Of a stretch of DNA of 64,000 bases, positions 1-9,923 are shown one piece after another. How positions within the stretch are numbered: the first letter of the stretch is position 1; each line of letters starts with the position of its first letter. Below the pieces are notes generated by a model. It did no database searches, had not been told where the DNA came from, and saw nothing but the letters and a program-made list of their open reading frames with translations. This DNA comes from SHZI01 sp963698405 (GTDB lineage: Bacteria; Pseudomonadota; Gammaproteobacteria; Steroidobacterales; GCA-2729495). A program made the position numbers and the translations under genes. The stretch covers positions 1-64,000 of the forward strand of contig CAVOQT010000001.1 of the NCBI GenBank assembly GCA_963698405.1, given 5' to 3'.

Positions 1-614
1 GGCCGGTTATGAAGTCGATGAAGCCGGTGACTCGGCGAGTGCCCGGCTGCAGATTGCCGATGCGCGTCCCGACCTGCTCCTGGTGGACTGGATGCTGCCG
101 GACTCCAGCGGACTTGAACTGACGCGCACCCTGCGGCGCGAACCAGCCAATCGGGAGATACCGATCATCATGCTGACGGCCCGCGCTGAGGAGCGCGACC
201 GGGTGCTGGGCCTCGACAGTGGCGCCGACGACTACATCACCAAGCCGTTTTCGCCGCGTGAACTGTTGTCGCGGGTCAATGCCGTGCTGCGCCGTTCTAC
301 ACCGGCGGCAGACGAGCCGCTGGTGGCCGGCAAGCTGCGCCTGGATCCGGTCAGCCATCGCGTGTATGCCGGTGACCGTGAGATCGGCCTCGGACCCACC
401 GAATACCGTCTGCTGAAGTTCCTGATGGAAAACCCCGATCGGGTGTACAGCCGCACGCAGGTGCTCGACAATGTCTGGGGCCAGAATGTCTATGTCGAGG
501 AGCGCACGGTCGATGTGCATGTCCGGCGCCTGCGTCAGGCGCTGGAAGAGCTTCGGCACCGACCGCTATGTCCAGACGGTCCGTGGCGCCGGTTACCGCT
601 TCTCGGTCTGCTGA
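1..614 (+). CDS. phoB: PhoB phosphate-regulon response regulator (5' truncated, one frameshift)
   Basis: OmpR/PhoB-type response regulator that, when phosphorylated by PhoR, activates genes at Pho boxes. The frame is already open at base 2, so the N-terminus lies outside the window. The receiver is recognisable from VDWMLPDSSG (phospho-acceptor Asp) and ITKPFSPREL (conserved Lys), followed by a winged-helix DNA-binding domain (PTEYRLLKFLM, RTVDVHVRRLRQALE). The frame breaks near 553: after ALE the expected tail FGTDRYVQTVRGAGYRFS continues one frame over and stops at 612-614. Removing one base from the ctggaagagc stretch restores it. The stop overlaps the phoR start (TGATG), which supports 614 as the true end. 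Family assignment is secure because phoR-phoU-pst follow. Confidence 0.93.
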
Positions 615-1903
615 TGCCCAGTATCTGGACCTGGACGCTCTTTCGCCTGGTCTCGCCCTGGTTGGCGGTGCGCTGATCGGCCTGATCTACGGTCGTCCTG
701 CACTGGGCATGCTGATCGTGGCGCTTGGCTGCGCTGGCCTGGCAGCTCTATAACCTGTATCGGCTCGAACGCTGGCTGACCACCGGTTCGATGGCGGATA
801 TTCCCGACGGTGAGGGTGTCTGGCCGCCGGTCTTTGCCAGGATCCAGTTCATCAAGACCAAGGCAAAGCGGCGGGGCAAGCGTTTCCGCCGGCTGGTCAA
901 GGAGCTGCGTGCCTCGACCGAGGCTTTTCCGGATGGTGGCGTGATACTCAACGCGCAGCACGAGATTCTCAACTACAACCTGGCCGCCAGGGTGCTGCTG
1001 GATCTCAAGCTGCGTGGTGACCGCGGTCAGCGTATCGAAAACCTGCTGCGGCATCCGGACTTCATCGATTATCTGCGCAATCCGGGCGACCGCCCGGCGG
1101 TGGAAATTCCGTCGCCGACTGGCGGCGATACCTGGTTGTCCTGCCGTCTGATCCCCTATGGGCCGGATCAGACGCTGCTCCTGATCCGCGACATCAGCCA
1201 GCGGGTGAAGATCGAGCGCGTGCGGCGGGATTTTGTCGCCAATGCTTCACATGAGCTGCGTACACCGTTGACCGTGATCATGGGCTACCTGGATACGCTG
1301 GCCGACGATCCCGGCAAGCCGCCGGTCTGGCTGCAGCCGGTACAGATCATGCAGGAACAGGTGCAGCGCATGTTCCGGCTGGTGGAAGATCTGCTGCAGC
1401 TGTCGAGGCTGGAGTCCGGGCCACCTGTCGCAAGGGACCGCGTGGTCAGTGTTGCCGGCTGATCGAGTCGGCCCGGCGTGATGCGCAGAGTCTGCCCGGC
1501 TTCCGGGGGCAGATCGAGGTGCAGCTCAACAGCGACGTGAATGTCCTCGGTGAGGAGACGGAGCTGCAGTCCGTGGTGTCGAACCTGGTGGCAAATGCAG
1601 TGCGCTACACGCCGGCAGAGGGCAGGATCACGATCAGCTGGAACGTCGATCAGGACGGTGGGCATCTGGCTGTCGTGGATACCGGTATCGGCATGTCGGA
1701 GGCGGATATTCCGCGGGTTACGGAGCGTTTTTACCGGGCTGACGGTGGCCGCGCACGGCAGAGCGGCGGTACCGGGCTCGGTCTGTCGATCGTCAAATAT
1801 GCGCTGCGCCGGCACGATGCGGATCTGGAGATCCGCAGCCGGCTCGGCCAGGGCAGCAGCTTTGTCTGTCATTTTCCCCGGGATCGGCTCGACGCTGTCC
1901 TGA
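614..1903 (+). CDS. phoR: PhoR phosphate sensor histidine kinase (multiple frameshifts)
   Basis: Membrane sensor kinase partner of PhoB. The ATG at 614 overlaps the phoB stop. The product starts MPSIWTWTLFRL and passes through three frames: a hydrophobic stretch (ALVGGALIGLIYGRPALGM) near 655-735, then the PhoR linker and PAS region (LYNLYRLERWL, AFPDGGVILNAQHEILNYN), and the HisKA box DFVANASHELRTPLTVIMGY near 1230. A further shift lies near 1440. The HATPase domain follows (NLVANAVRYTPAEG, VDTGIGMSEADIPRVTERFYR, GGTGLGLSIVKYALRRH). Breaks sit near 655, 730 and 1440, and probably near 1880, since the last open frame runs on into phoU. All catalytic motifs are preserved, so consensus error is more likely than decay. 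The exact 3' end is uncertain; 1903 is one plausible stop. Confidence 0.85.
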
Positions 1904-1940
1904 TAGTCTCTACAGTCGTGCCACGCGCAGGAGCAAGGCA

Positions 1941-2681
1941 ATGGAATCCGAGAGCTTCAGTCATCACATCTCGCGCCGCTTCAATGCCGAGCTGGAGCAT
2001 CTGCGCAGCGAGGTGCTGCGCATGGGTGGTCTGGTCGAGCAGCATCTGGATACGGCCGTGGAGGCGATTACCTCCGGCGACAGCGAGATGGGCCTGCGGG
2101 TTTCCAGCGACGATTTCAAGATCAACCGGCTCGAAGTCTCGATCGACGAGGAATGCAGCAAGTTGCTGGCCACGCGCATGCCGGCTGCCGCGGACCTGCG
2201 CCTGATCGTCACGGTGATCAAGATCATCACTGACCTCGAGCGGGTCGGTGACGAGGCCTCGAAGATCGGTTATCTGGCCTCGCATCTGGCTGCCCACCGC
2301 GAGCGTCATGCGTCCTACAGCGAGTTGAAGGCGCTTGGCGAGCATGTGCAGAGCATGCTCCACGATGCCCTGGATGCCTTCTCGCGCATGGATGTCGATG
2401 ATGCGCTGGCGGTCATCGAGGAAGACAAGCTGGTCGACGAGGAATACGACCAGATCACCCGGCAGTGCATCGCCCTGATGATGGAGGATCCGCGGACGAT
2501 CAGGCGCTTCATGGATGTGACCTGGGCGGCCCGTGCCCTCGAGCGTATCGGCGATCATGCCAAGAATATCGGTGAATATGTGGTCTATCTGGTGCATGGC
2601 CGCGATATCCGGCATACCGAGCGCGAGGTGGTGCGCCAGGAGCTGGATGCAGCCAAAGCCGACCGTCCGGCTGCCACCTGA
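1941..2681 (+). CDS. phoU: PhoU phosphate signalling regulator
   Basis: Cytoplasmic helical protein that couples the Pst transporter to PhoR and damps Pho signalling when phosphate is plentiful. It is 246 residues long, close to the family norm. Both PhoU repeats are visible: SHHISRRFNAELEHLRSE with LATRMPAAADLRLIVTVIKI, and the paired VTWAARALERIGDHAKNIGE with the metal-binding E-x-x-x-D/E-H pattern. The ATG at 1941 follows an AGGAG six to eight bases upstream. The gene is intact although its neighbours are frame-broken. Its position before pstS is unusual; in many proteobacteria phoU follows pstB. Confidence 0.97.
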   Translation: MESESFSHHISRRFNAELEHLRSEVLRMGGLVEQHLDTAVEAITSGDSEMGLRVSSDDFKINRLEVSIDEECSKLLATRMPAAADLRLIVTVIKIITDLERVGDEASKIGYLASHLAAHRERHASYSELKALGEHVQSMLHDALDAFSRMDVDDALAVIEEDKLVDEEYDQITRQCIALMMEDPRTIRRFMDVTWAARALERIGDHAKNIGEYVVYLVHGRDIRHTEREVVRQELDAAKADRPAAT

Positions 2682-2751
2682 AATAAAGCCGCAACAATTG
2701 CTGCCTAGACTGACGCGGGTCAGAAACACTGCCATGACCTTGGAGGTCTGC

Positions 2752-3821
2752 ATGAAAAATCACCCAAAGCCCTGATTTTGCTGGCCAGCGGAGCAATCGT
2801 CGCTGCCCTGCCCGCGTGCTGTCTGGTCGCAGTCGGCGCGCAGCTACATCAGCATCGTCGGCTCGTCCACCGTTTATCCGTTCGCGACGGTCGTCGCCGA
2901 GCAGTTCGGCGGTACCGGCAAGTTCAAGACCCCCAAGGTCGAGTCCACCGGTTCCGGTGGCGGCATCAAGCTGTTCTGCAGTGGTGTCGGTGTGCAGTAC
3001 CCGGATATCGCCAACAGTTCGCGCGCCATCAAGCCGGCCGAGCTTGGCAGGACTGTGCCGCCCATGGCGTGAAGGACGTGGTCGAGGTCAAGATCGGTTA
3101 TGACGGCATCGTGCTCGCCGAATCGGTGGCCGCTACCGGCCTGAAACTCGGCCTGCGCGATGTTTACCTCGCCCTCGCCAAACAGGTTCCGGATCCGACC
3201 GGCAAGCAGGTTCTGGTTGCCAATCCCTACAAGACCTGGAAGGACGTCAACCCGCAGTTGCCGGCCACGGTCATCGAAGTGCTGGGTCCGCCGCCGACCT
3301 CCGGTACGCGTGATGCCTTCGTGGAGCTGGCCATGGAAGGTGGTTGCAAGACCGTTCCGTGGATCAAGGCCATCAAGGACCAGGATGAGAGCCGCTTCAA
3401 GCAGGTCTGCCACACGATCCGTGAGGATGGCCGCTTCATCGAGGCCGGCGAGAACGACAACCTGATCGTGCAGAAGCTCAAGGCCAATCCCAAGGCGGTG
3501 GGCATTTTCGGCTACAGCTTCCTCGAGCAGAATTCCGATGTCGGTGAAGGGTTCTCCGATCGACGGCGTCGAGCCGACTTTCGAGAACATCGCGAGCGGC
3601 AAGTATCCGGTTTCGCGGCCGCTGTTCTTCTACGTCAAGAAGGCACACATCGGCTCGATTCCCGGAATCACCGAATACCTGGAGGAATTCACCAGCCTCA
3701 AGGCGATGGGTGAAGAGGGTTATCTGGCTGATCGTGGCCTGGTGCCGCTGCCGGCTGCCGAATACAAGGCGGTTGCAGAGCAAGGTCAAGCAAGCTGGTC
3801 ACCATGCCGATCCCCAGGTAG
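2752..3821 (+). CDS. pstS: PstS periplasmic phosphate-binding protein (frameshifted)
   Basis: Phosphate-binding component of the high-affinity PstSCAB importer. The ATG at 2752 follows a strong GGAGG. The product begins MKNHPK, then a hydrophobic signal segment (LILLASGAIVAALPA) after a first shift near 2774. A second shift near 2835 leads to the binding-domain start SYISIVGSSTVYPFATVVAE with the phosphate-contact STGSGGGIKLFCSG. Further shifts lie near 3045 (then CAAHGVKDVVEVKIGYDGI), near 3548 (then GVEPTFENIASGKYPVSRPL) and near 3790. The reconstructed end LVTMPIPR stops at 3819-3821, six bases before pstC. Pieces add up to about 350 residues, normal for PstS of this longer subtype. Confidence 0.88.
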
Positions 3822-3827
3822 TTCGCA

Positions 3828-5216
3828 GTGCGTCTGCCAACGCTGCTGCTGATTCTTGCCGCGATAGTGCTCGCTGCCTTCTTTCTCGGAAGGCAGCGGG
3901 CGCTGTCGCTGGCGCGTCCGGCCGGCGGTATACGCAGTCTGCATTCACTGCCCAAGTACTACGGCTACTATGCGGCACTCGGCGCGTTGGTGCCGGGTAT
4001 CGCCCTGTTGCTCATGTGGCTCGCTTTCAGCGAGTCACTCATTACCTCACGTGTCATTGCTTCCCTGCCGGAGACGCTGCGCAACCAGCCGGAGGCACAG
4101 CTGAGCCTGACGCTGAACGACGTTCGCAATCTGGCCACCGGGCAGATATATGACGACAGCCGCAGCGCTGAATTCGCCGTGGCTGCAGATCTTTACAACA
4201 GCCTGCGCGAGTCATCGCGAAAGGTTCTTGCCGGACTGATCGTCGCGCTGTCGTTCAGTGGCTTTTCCCTCGCCTGGCTTCAGTTGCGTCCGCAGTTCCG
4301 GGCGCGGAACCGCGTCGAGGCGGTGGTCCGGTTCGTGCTGGTGCTTGCTTCGCTGCTCGCTATCGTGACCACGATAGGCATCCTGCTTTCGGTGAGCTTC
4401 GAGGCGCTGAGGTTCTTCCGGCAGGTGCCGCTGAGTGAATTCCTGTTCGGCCTGAGCTGGAGCCCGCAGACTGCGATCCGTGCCGACCAGGTGGGCTCGT
4501 CGGGCGCTTTTGGTGCCGTGCCGCTGTTCGTCGGTACCCTGCTGATCTCGGGCATCGCGCTGCTTGTCGCAGTCCCGATCGGCCTGATGATCGCGATCTA
4601 TCTGTCCGAGTACGCGCGTCCAGGCGTGCGCCGCCTCGTGAAGCCCGTGCTCGAGGTGCTGGCCGGAATACCGACGGTGGTCTATGGCTATTTTGCGGCC
4701 CTGACCGTTGCACCGATGATCCGCCTGGCCGGCCAGCAACTGGGTCTGGAGGTGGCATCGGAGGCCGCTCTGGGTGCCGGACTGGTGATGGGCATCATGA
4801 TCATTCCCTTCGTTTCCTCGTTGTCCGACGATGCCATCAATGCGGTGCCGCAGGCGATGCGTGATGGTTCTTTCGCACTCGGTGCCACCCGTTCGGAAAC
4901 GATCAAGCGGGTCGTGGTGCCGGCAGCACTGCCGGGCATCGTCGGCGGGGTGCTGCTGGCAGCGTCGCGCGCCATCGGTGAGACCATGATCGTGGTGATG
5001 GCCGCGGGACTGTCCGCAAACCTGAGCTTCAACCCGCTCGAATCGGTGACCACGGTGACCGTGCAGATCGTCACCCTGCTGGTCGGTGACCAGGAATTCG
5101 ACAGCCCCAAGACGCTGGCGGCATTTGCCCTGGGGCTGATGCTGTTCATCGTTACCCTGATACTCAACATCATCGCGCTGCAGGTGGTGCGTCGTTACCG
5201 GGAGCAGTACGAATGA
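3828..5216 (+). CDS. pstC: PstC phosphate ABC transporter permease
   Basis: Inner-membrane permease of the Pst importer. It is 462 residues, longer than the roughly 320 of the E. coli form, because of an N-terminal extension with its own membrane segments (LLLILAAIVLAAFFLG, YYAALGALVPGIALLL) and a periplasmic-looking loop. The permease core carries the EAA-type motif (AMRDGSFALGATRSETIKRVVVPAALPGI). The GTG at 3828 lies just downstream of the reconstructed pstS stop. The frame is intact. Its TGA overlaps the pstA ATG (ATGA), indicating coupled translation. Confidence 0.95.
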   Translation: MRLPTLLLILAAIVLAAFFLGRQRALSLARPAGGIRSLHSLPKYYGYYAALGALVPGIALLLMWLAFSESLITSRVIASLPETLRNQPEAQLSLTLNDVRNLATGQIYDDSRSAEFAVAADLYNSLRESSRKVLAGLIVALSFSGFSLAWLQLRPQFRARNRVEAVVRFVLVLASLLAIVTTIGILLSVSFEALRFFRQVPLSEFLFGLSWSPQTAIRADQVGSSGAFGAVPLFVGTLLISGIALLVAVPIGLMIAIYLSEYARPGVRRLVKPVLEVLAGIPTVVYGYFAALTVAPMIRLAGQQLGLEVASEAALGAGLVMGIMIIPFVSSLSDDAINAVPQAMRDGSFALGATRSETIKRVVVPAALPGIVGGVLLAASRAIGETMIVVMAAGLSANLSFNPLESVTTVTVQIVTLLVGDQEFDSPKTLAAFALGLMLFIVTLILNIIALQVVRRYREQYE

Positions 5217-6545
5217 TGGCAAATGACGGCGACAGCGATCGGGACCGCCGCCAGCTGAGCCCGGAGGAGACACGTCGTCGCGTCGATGCAAGTCTGCGAC
5301 GCCGTTATCGCAGCGAGCGGCTGTTCCGTTACTACGGACTGGGCTCGGTTTGCCTGGGTGTGGTTTTTCTGCTGTTCCTGTTTGGCACGATCATCGGTAA
5401 CGGCTATAGCGCATTCCGGCAGAGCTTCGTGCAGCTTGATATTCACTTCGATGCCGATGCTGATCGATCCGGACGGCGGGCGGGATCCGGATGTGCTCTC
5501 GGTCTGCCGACTATTCCCTGCTGCTGAAGTCGGCATTGCGGGAGCTGGTACCGGAGGTGAGCCAGCCGGGCAGAAAAGCGTGAGCTCAATGGCCTGGTCA
5601 GTGCCGGTGCCATATTCGAGCTGCGTGAAACGGTCCTGGCCGATCCGCAGATCCTCGGCCAGACCCGGTCGATCTGGCTGCCGCTCGAGCAGTGAGGTCG
5701 ATCTGTGGATCAAGGCGCGTTCGGCCGGCGATTCCGGCGAGGACGCGCCGGGCAGGCTCTCGGCGAAGCAGCGCAGCTGGGTGGAACGTTTGCAGGCCGA
5801 CGATCGTGTGGAGCTGCGCTTCAACGCGGCGTTCTTCACCAGCGGCGATTCGCGTGAGCCGGAACTGGCGGGTGTCTGGGGTGCGACCAAGGGCTCGTTC
5901 TTCATGCTGCTGGTCACGCTGCTGCTGTCCTTTCCGCTGGGTGTTGCCGCGGCCATTTACCTCGAGGAGTTTGCCCGCCGCAGCTGGTGGGTGGATGTCG
6001 TGGAGGTGAATATCAACAACCTCGCTGCCGTGCCGTCGATCGTGTTCGGTCTGCTGGGTCTTGCGGTATTCATCAATTTCTTCGGCCTGCCGCGTTCGGC
6101 ACCGCTGGTCGGTGGACTGGTGCTCACGCTGATGACCCTGCCGGTGGTGATCATCGCTTCGCGGGCGGCCATCAAGGCGGTACCGCCATCGGTGCGCGAG
6201 GCCGCGCTCGGCATTGGCGCCTCGCAGATGCAGATGGTGTTCCACCACGTGCTGCCGCTGGCCCTGCCGGGCATGCTCACCGGCGCGATCATCGGCATGG
6301 CACGGGCCCTGGGCGAGTCGGCGCCGCTGCTCATGATTGGCATGGTGGCCTTTGTCGTCGATGTGCCCAGCGGGCCAATGAGCCCTTCCACGGCATTGCC
6401 GGTGCAGATCTATCTGTGGGCTGACAGCCCGGAACGTGCCTTCGTGGCGCGTACCTCAGCCGCGATCATGGTGCTGCTGGCCTTCCTGCTGGTGATGAAC
6501 GCCAGTGCGGTATGGCTGCGCAGCCGTTTCGAGCGACGCTGGTAG
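5213..6545 (+). CDS. pstA: PstA phosphate ABC transporter permease (frameshifted)
   Basis: Second permease of the Pst importer. The start at 5213 overlaps the pstC stop. The first frame gives MMANDGDSDRDRRQLSPEE and a membrane helix (GLGSVCLGVVFLLFLFGT) to about 5460. The large periplasmic insert is read through several frames (SADYSLLLKSALRELVPE; RELNGLVSAGAIFELRETV; SEVDLWIKARSAGDSGEDA), giving at least four indels between 5455 and 5700. From about 5690 onward one frame carries the permease domain with its EAA loop (SVREAALGIGASQMQMVFHH) and the closing helices to FERRW. The permease half is unambiguous; the N-terminal half is reconstructed. Confidence 0.88.
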
Positions 6546-6604
6546 CGCCACACAGGGAAGATTGCGGATAATGCTGACCATGGACAAAGACACAGGATGT
6601 CGTC

Positions 6605-7465
6605 GTGCCCCCGGCGGATACGGCCCCCGTTTCGGCAGTCCCTGCTGTGACAGTACCGGTCGAGGCGCAACCCATCGCTCCGGATACGGTTGGCGACGTA
6701 ACCGCAAAGGATGCGGTGATCTGTGTCCGTGGCGGCAACGTCTACTACGGCGATACGCACGCATTGATCAATGTCAGCCTGGATATCGGACGCAACGAGG
6801 TGATCGCGCTGATCGGTCCGTCGGGTTGCGGAAAGTCCACCTTTCTGCGCTGCCTGAACCGGATGAACGACACCATCGAGTCAGCCCGCGTGACTGGCGA
6901 TTTCCGGCTCGATGGCGAGGATATGTACGCCAAAGGCACGGATGTCGTGATGCTTCGTGCCCGCGTCGGCATGGTGTTCCAGAAGCCGAATCCCTTTCCC
7001 AAATCGATCTACGAGAATGTCGCCTACGGCGCGCGTATTCACGGTCTGGCGGCCAATCGCGCCGAACTCGACGATATCGTCTACGGCAGTCTGGAACGGG
7101 CGGGGCTGGTCGATGAGGTCAAGGATCGGCTCGACGATCCCGGTACCGGCCTGTCGGGCGGGCAGCAGCAGCGCCTGTGCATCGCGCGCACCATTGCCGT
7201 CAATCCCGAAGTCATCCTCATGGACGAGCCCTGTTCGGCGCTGGATCCGATTGCAACAGCCCGCATCGAGGACCTGATCGACGAGCTGTCGGAAAAGTAT
7301 GCGATAGCCATCGTCACGCACTCGATGCAGCAGGCGGCACGGGTTTCGAACCGTACGGCCTATTTCCATCTCGGCCGCATCATCGAAGTCGGTCCCACCG
7401 ACAAGATCTTCACCAATCCCTCGCACAAGCTCACTGAAGACTACGTGACCGGCCGTTTCGGCTGA
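6605..7465 (+). CDS. pstB: PstB phosphate ABC transporter ATPase
   Basis: Cytoplasmic ATP-binding subunit of PstSCAB. It shows Walker A GPSGCGKSTFLR, PstB-typical CLNRMND, Q-loop MVFQKPNPFPKSIYENVAYG, signature LSGGQQQRLCIAR, Walker B VILMDEPCSALDPIAT and the switch His in VTHSMQQA. The length with the GTG start at 6605 is 286 residues, about 30 more than E. coli PstB, owing to a proline- and valine-rich N-terminal tail. An ATG at 6580 (MDKDTG) lies in a different frame and would join after a one-base shift, so the true start may be upstream. Confidence 0.95.
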   Translation: MPPADTAPVSAVPAVTVPVEAQPIAPDTVGDVTAKDAVICVRGGNVYYGDTHALINVSLDIGRNEVIALIGPSGCGKSTFLRCLNRMNDTIESARVTGDFRLDGEDMYAKGTDVVMLRARVGMVFQKPNPFPKSIYENVAYGARIHGLAANRAELDDIVYGSLERAGLVDEVKDRLDDPGTGLSGGQQQRLCIARTIAVNPEVILMDEPCSALDPIATARIEDLIDELSEKYAIAIVTHSMQQAARVSNRTAYFHLGRIIEVGPTDKIFTNPSHKLTEDYVTGRFG

Positions 7466-7480
7466 GTTCTGCATCTTCCG

Positions 7481-7498
7481 GGCGACTTTCATGTCGCC
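7481..7498 (+). terminator. Short hairpin after pstB
   Basis: GGCGAC and GTCGCC form a perfect six-base stem around the loop TTTCAT, sixteen bases after the pstB stop. There is no proper T-run, so it would be a weak terminator or an mRNA-stabilising end between pstB and the porin. Confidence 0.25.
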
Positions 7499-7499
7499 G

Positions 7500-7517
7500 C
7501 TTTCATATTCCTGTAAC
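7500..7517 (+). promoter_or_regulatory. Candidate Pho box upstream of the porin
   Basis: The 18 bases CTTTCAT-ATTC-CTGTAAC resemble the PhoB consensus of two 7-base CTGTCAT repeats 4 bases apart, with six of seven matches in each half. A third CTTTCAT lies just upstream at 7486-7492. The site is 91 bases before the porin start and downstream of pstB, beside the PhoB gene cluster. This is a match by eye; no score was computed. Confidence 0.5.
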
Positions 7518-7607
7518 AAAGCCCCGGCAGACTGCCTGCATCCGGCGGGGTGCGCGAGCGTGTTCACTGTCGATGTGCAACCAAATGTGAACCTGTGAGG
7601 TAATCCA

Positions 7608-8840
7608 ATGAGACGTCTGTTATCCGTAATTGCGCTGGGCATGCTGATGAATGCACCGAGTGCATTTGCTGCCGTGTCCGACGAGGTGGTCCAGCAATTG
7701 CTGGACCGGCTTGAGGCGCAGGACAAGCGCATCGCCGAACTCGAGAAAAGCACGCAGCAGACGAAGACCGAGGTCGCAGAGCAGAAGCAGGCGGTGGCAA
7801 AGGTTGCGGCTGCGCCGGCAGCGTCGAGCTGGACCGACAAGGTCAGCCTCAAGGGCGACCTGCGCATGCGCTACGAAAACATCGACGACGAAACCAAGAC
7901 CGACGAACGCAATCGGCAGCGGATTCGTGCCCGTCTCGGCGTGATCGCCAAACCACAGGACGATCTGGAGCTGGGATTCCGGCTGAGCACTAGCGACGAC
8001 AACGATCCCCGCTCCAGCAACCAGACCATCGGCAACGGCAACTCCAGCAAGGATTTCGTGCTCGATCTCGCCTACTTCAAGTGGGCGGCGATGCAGGGGC
8101 TGACTGTCAGCGGCGGCAAGTTCGAGAACCCGCTGTACCGGCCAGGCAAACAGGGCCTGCTGTGGGACAGTGACTGGAATCCGGAAGGCTTCGGTGTCAA
8201 CTATGTAAACGGTGCGTTCTTCGCCAACGCCATCGGCTTCTGGCTGGAAACCGACAGCAACAAGAGCGAGGAGTTCACCTAGGGCGGTCAGCTGGGCGCG
8301 AGAGTTCCGCTTGCCGATGACGTGACGCTGACTGCCGGTGCCGGTTACTACCGCTTCAATACCGAAGGCAAGACCACGTTCTACGGTTCTGCGACCAATT
8401 TTCTCGGCAACAGCTTCGATCCGGTGGGCAATACCTTCCTCTACGACTATGAAGAGATCGAGGCCTTTGCCGAACTGGGCATGAAGGTCGCCGGTCTGCC
8501 GCTCAGCGTCTATGCCGACTTCGTGAAGAACAGCGATGCCGATGATTACGATACGGGCTGGGTGGCCGGTACGCAGCTGGGTGCCGCCAAGGCCAAAGGC
8601 ACCTGGCAGATCGGTTACGCCTACCAGGATCTCGAAGCCGATGCAGTGTTTGCCGGGCTGACCGACTCGGACTTCGCCGGTGGCAAGACCGACAACAAGG
8701 GTCACCGCCTGCAGGGCGCCTATGCGCTCAGCGACAAGTGGAACCTGGCCTTTACCTACTTCATGAACGAAGCAGCCGTCGATACCGGTGCAGGGCTCGA
8801 CTACGACCGGATCCAGCTGGACATGAACTTCAAGTATTGA
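7608..8840 (+). CDS. Outer-membrane porin, probably phosphate-regulated (in-frame amber codon)
   Basis: A beta-barrel porin of the putative-porin type with a signal peptide (MRRLLSVIALGMLMNAPSAFA), a short coiled coil (LLDRLEAQDKRIAELEKS) and a barrel rich in alternating aromatic strands (DLRMRYENID, ARLGVIAKPQDDLELGFRLS), ending in LDMNFKY, the C-terminal aromatic expected for BamA recognition. The frame carries TAG at 8280-8282 (EEFT*GGQLG) and continues in the same frame to 8840, for 410 residues in total. A single C-to-T change from CAG (Gln) would explain it. GAGG precedes the ATG. Context and the Pho box suggest phosphate or anion uptake. The tail overlaps the convergent HMG-CoA lyase by 11 bases. 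Confidence 0.82.
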
Positions 8841-9801
8841 GTGCCTTCAGGCAGACACCCCAGCCGCCGGGCGCATAGCCCTTGGGCAGCCCGGCATCTG
8901 GCGTGAAACCGTACAGCTCGTCGTCCGGCAGACTCTCGCGCAGAATCTGCCGGACTTCGAGCAACCGGGGCAGGTCGATGCCGGTACGCAGGCCCATCGC
9001 ATCGAGCATGAAGACCAGATCCTCGGTGACGATATTGCCGCTGGCGCCCGGCGCATGCGGGCAGCCACCGAGGCCGCCGAGCGAACTGTCCAGCGTCGTG
9101 ATGCCTTCTTCCAGCGCGGCCAGCGCGTTGGCCAGACCCAGACCGCGCGTGTTGTGCAGATGCACGCTGGAGAGCTTGTCGCGACCCACGGCCTCGCGCA
9201 CCAGCCGGATCAGACGCCGCAACTGTGCCGGGTTGGCATAGCCGGTGGTGTCCGACAGGCCGATGTCTTCGCAGCCGGCTTCCATCAGTGCCACGGCCAG
9301 TTCGACGACCTTGCGTTCCGGCACCACGCCTTCGAGCGTGCAGCCAAAGGCGGTGGCGACGTTGCCCTCGAAGCCAGGCCGGCGCTCTGCCGGCAGGCTG
9401 CGCAGCAGTTCGGCGATCCGGCGTACGTCCTCCAGCACCTCGGCGTGGCTCTTGCGCAGGTTGGCCTTGCTGTGGGTTTCGCTGGCCGAGAGCGGCAGCG
9501 CGATCTTGTGTGCACCGGCCTTGATGGCGTTCTCGGCGCCCTTGAAATTGGGTACCAGCGCCAGCACCGTGAGGCCGGGAATCGTGCGCGCATAGGCCAC
9601 GATCTCGGCTGCATCGGCCATCTGCGGCATGAGTTTCGCGGGCACAAAGGAGCAGACCTCGATTTCGCGCACGCCGGCGGCTGCCTCGGCTGCGATCCAG
9701 GCCTTCTTGGCCGCGGTGGGCATCACGGATTTGATGCTCTGCAGGCCGTCGCGCGGGCCTACTTCGCTGACGAGGACGTCGATTTCGCTGCTCTGGGACA
9801 T
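8830..9801 (-). CDS. mvaB: Hydroxymethylglutaryl-CoA lyase
   Basis: Cleaves HMG-CoA to acetyl-CoA and acetoacetate, the last step of leucine catabolism; relatives act on other 3-hydroxyacyl-CoAs. The 323-residue TIM barrel has EVGPRDGLQ (catalytic Arg-Asp), the metal-binding VHLHNTRGLG and the family signature GCPHAPGASGNIVTEDLVFM with its catalytic Cys. The start at 9801 (MSQSSEIDVLVSE) fits the family; an upstream in-frame extension to 9903 is unlikely. It diverges from a CoA transferase gene, a common pairing in proteobacteria. Confidence 0.93.
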   Translation of the reverse strand: MSQSSEIDVLVSEVGPRDGLQSIKSVMPTAAKKAWIAAEAAAGVREIEVCSFVPAKLMPQMADAAEIVAYARTIPGLTVLALVPNFKGAENAIKAGAHKIALPLSASETHSKANLRKSHAEVLEDVRRIAELLRSLPAERRPGFEGNVATAFGCTLEGVVPERKVVELAVALMEAGCEDIGLSDTTGYANPAQLRRLIRLVREAVGRDKLSSVHLHNTRGLGLANALAALEEGITTLDSSLGGLGGCPHAPGASGNIVTEDLVFMLDAMGLRTGIDLPRLLEVRQILRESLPDDELYGFTPDAGLPKGYAPGGWGVCLKALNT

Positions 9802-9923
9802 GCCGGATTCCTGTTGACTGCAGACCTTTATTCTATATGGGGGCGGGGTAGTGGATAATCCACCACCCGATTGCCGGTGCCAGCCGGCGCCGGCAACAGA
9901 CATAACACGGAAAAGGCGCAGTG

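Noticed and set aside
1869..2753. Open frame antisense to phoU (294 codons)
   Set aside because: phoU is full length and intact on the other strand; the antisense text lacks any motif.
4212..5291. Long open frame antisense to pstC (359 codons)
   Set aside because: It lies opposite a well-conserved permease, has His/Arg/Gln-rich composition typical of a GC-rich antisense frame and shows no family motif.
7620..8705. Long open frame antisense to the porin
   Set aside because: The sense strand encodes a porin with signal peptide and barrel. The antisense product has no recognisable domain.
9055..9858. Open frame antisense to HMG-CoA lyase
   Set aside because: Shadow of a conserved enzyme in a GC-rich genome.
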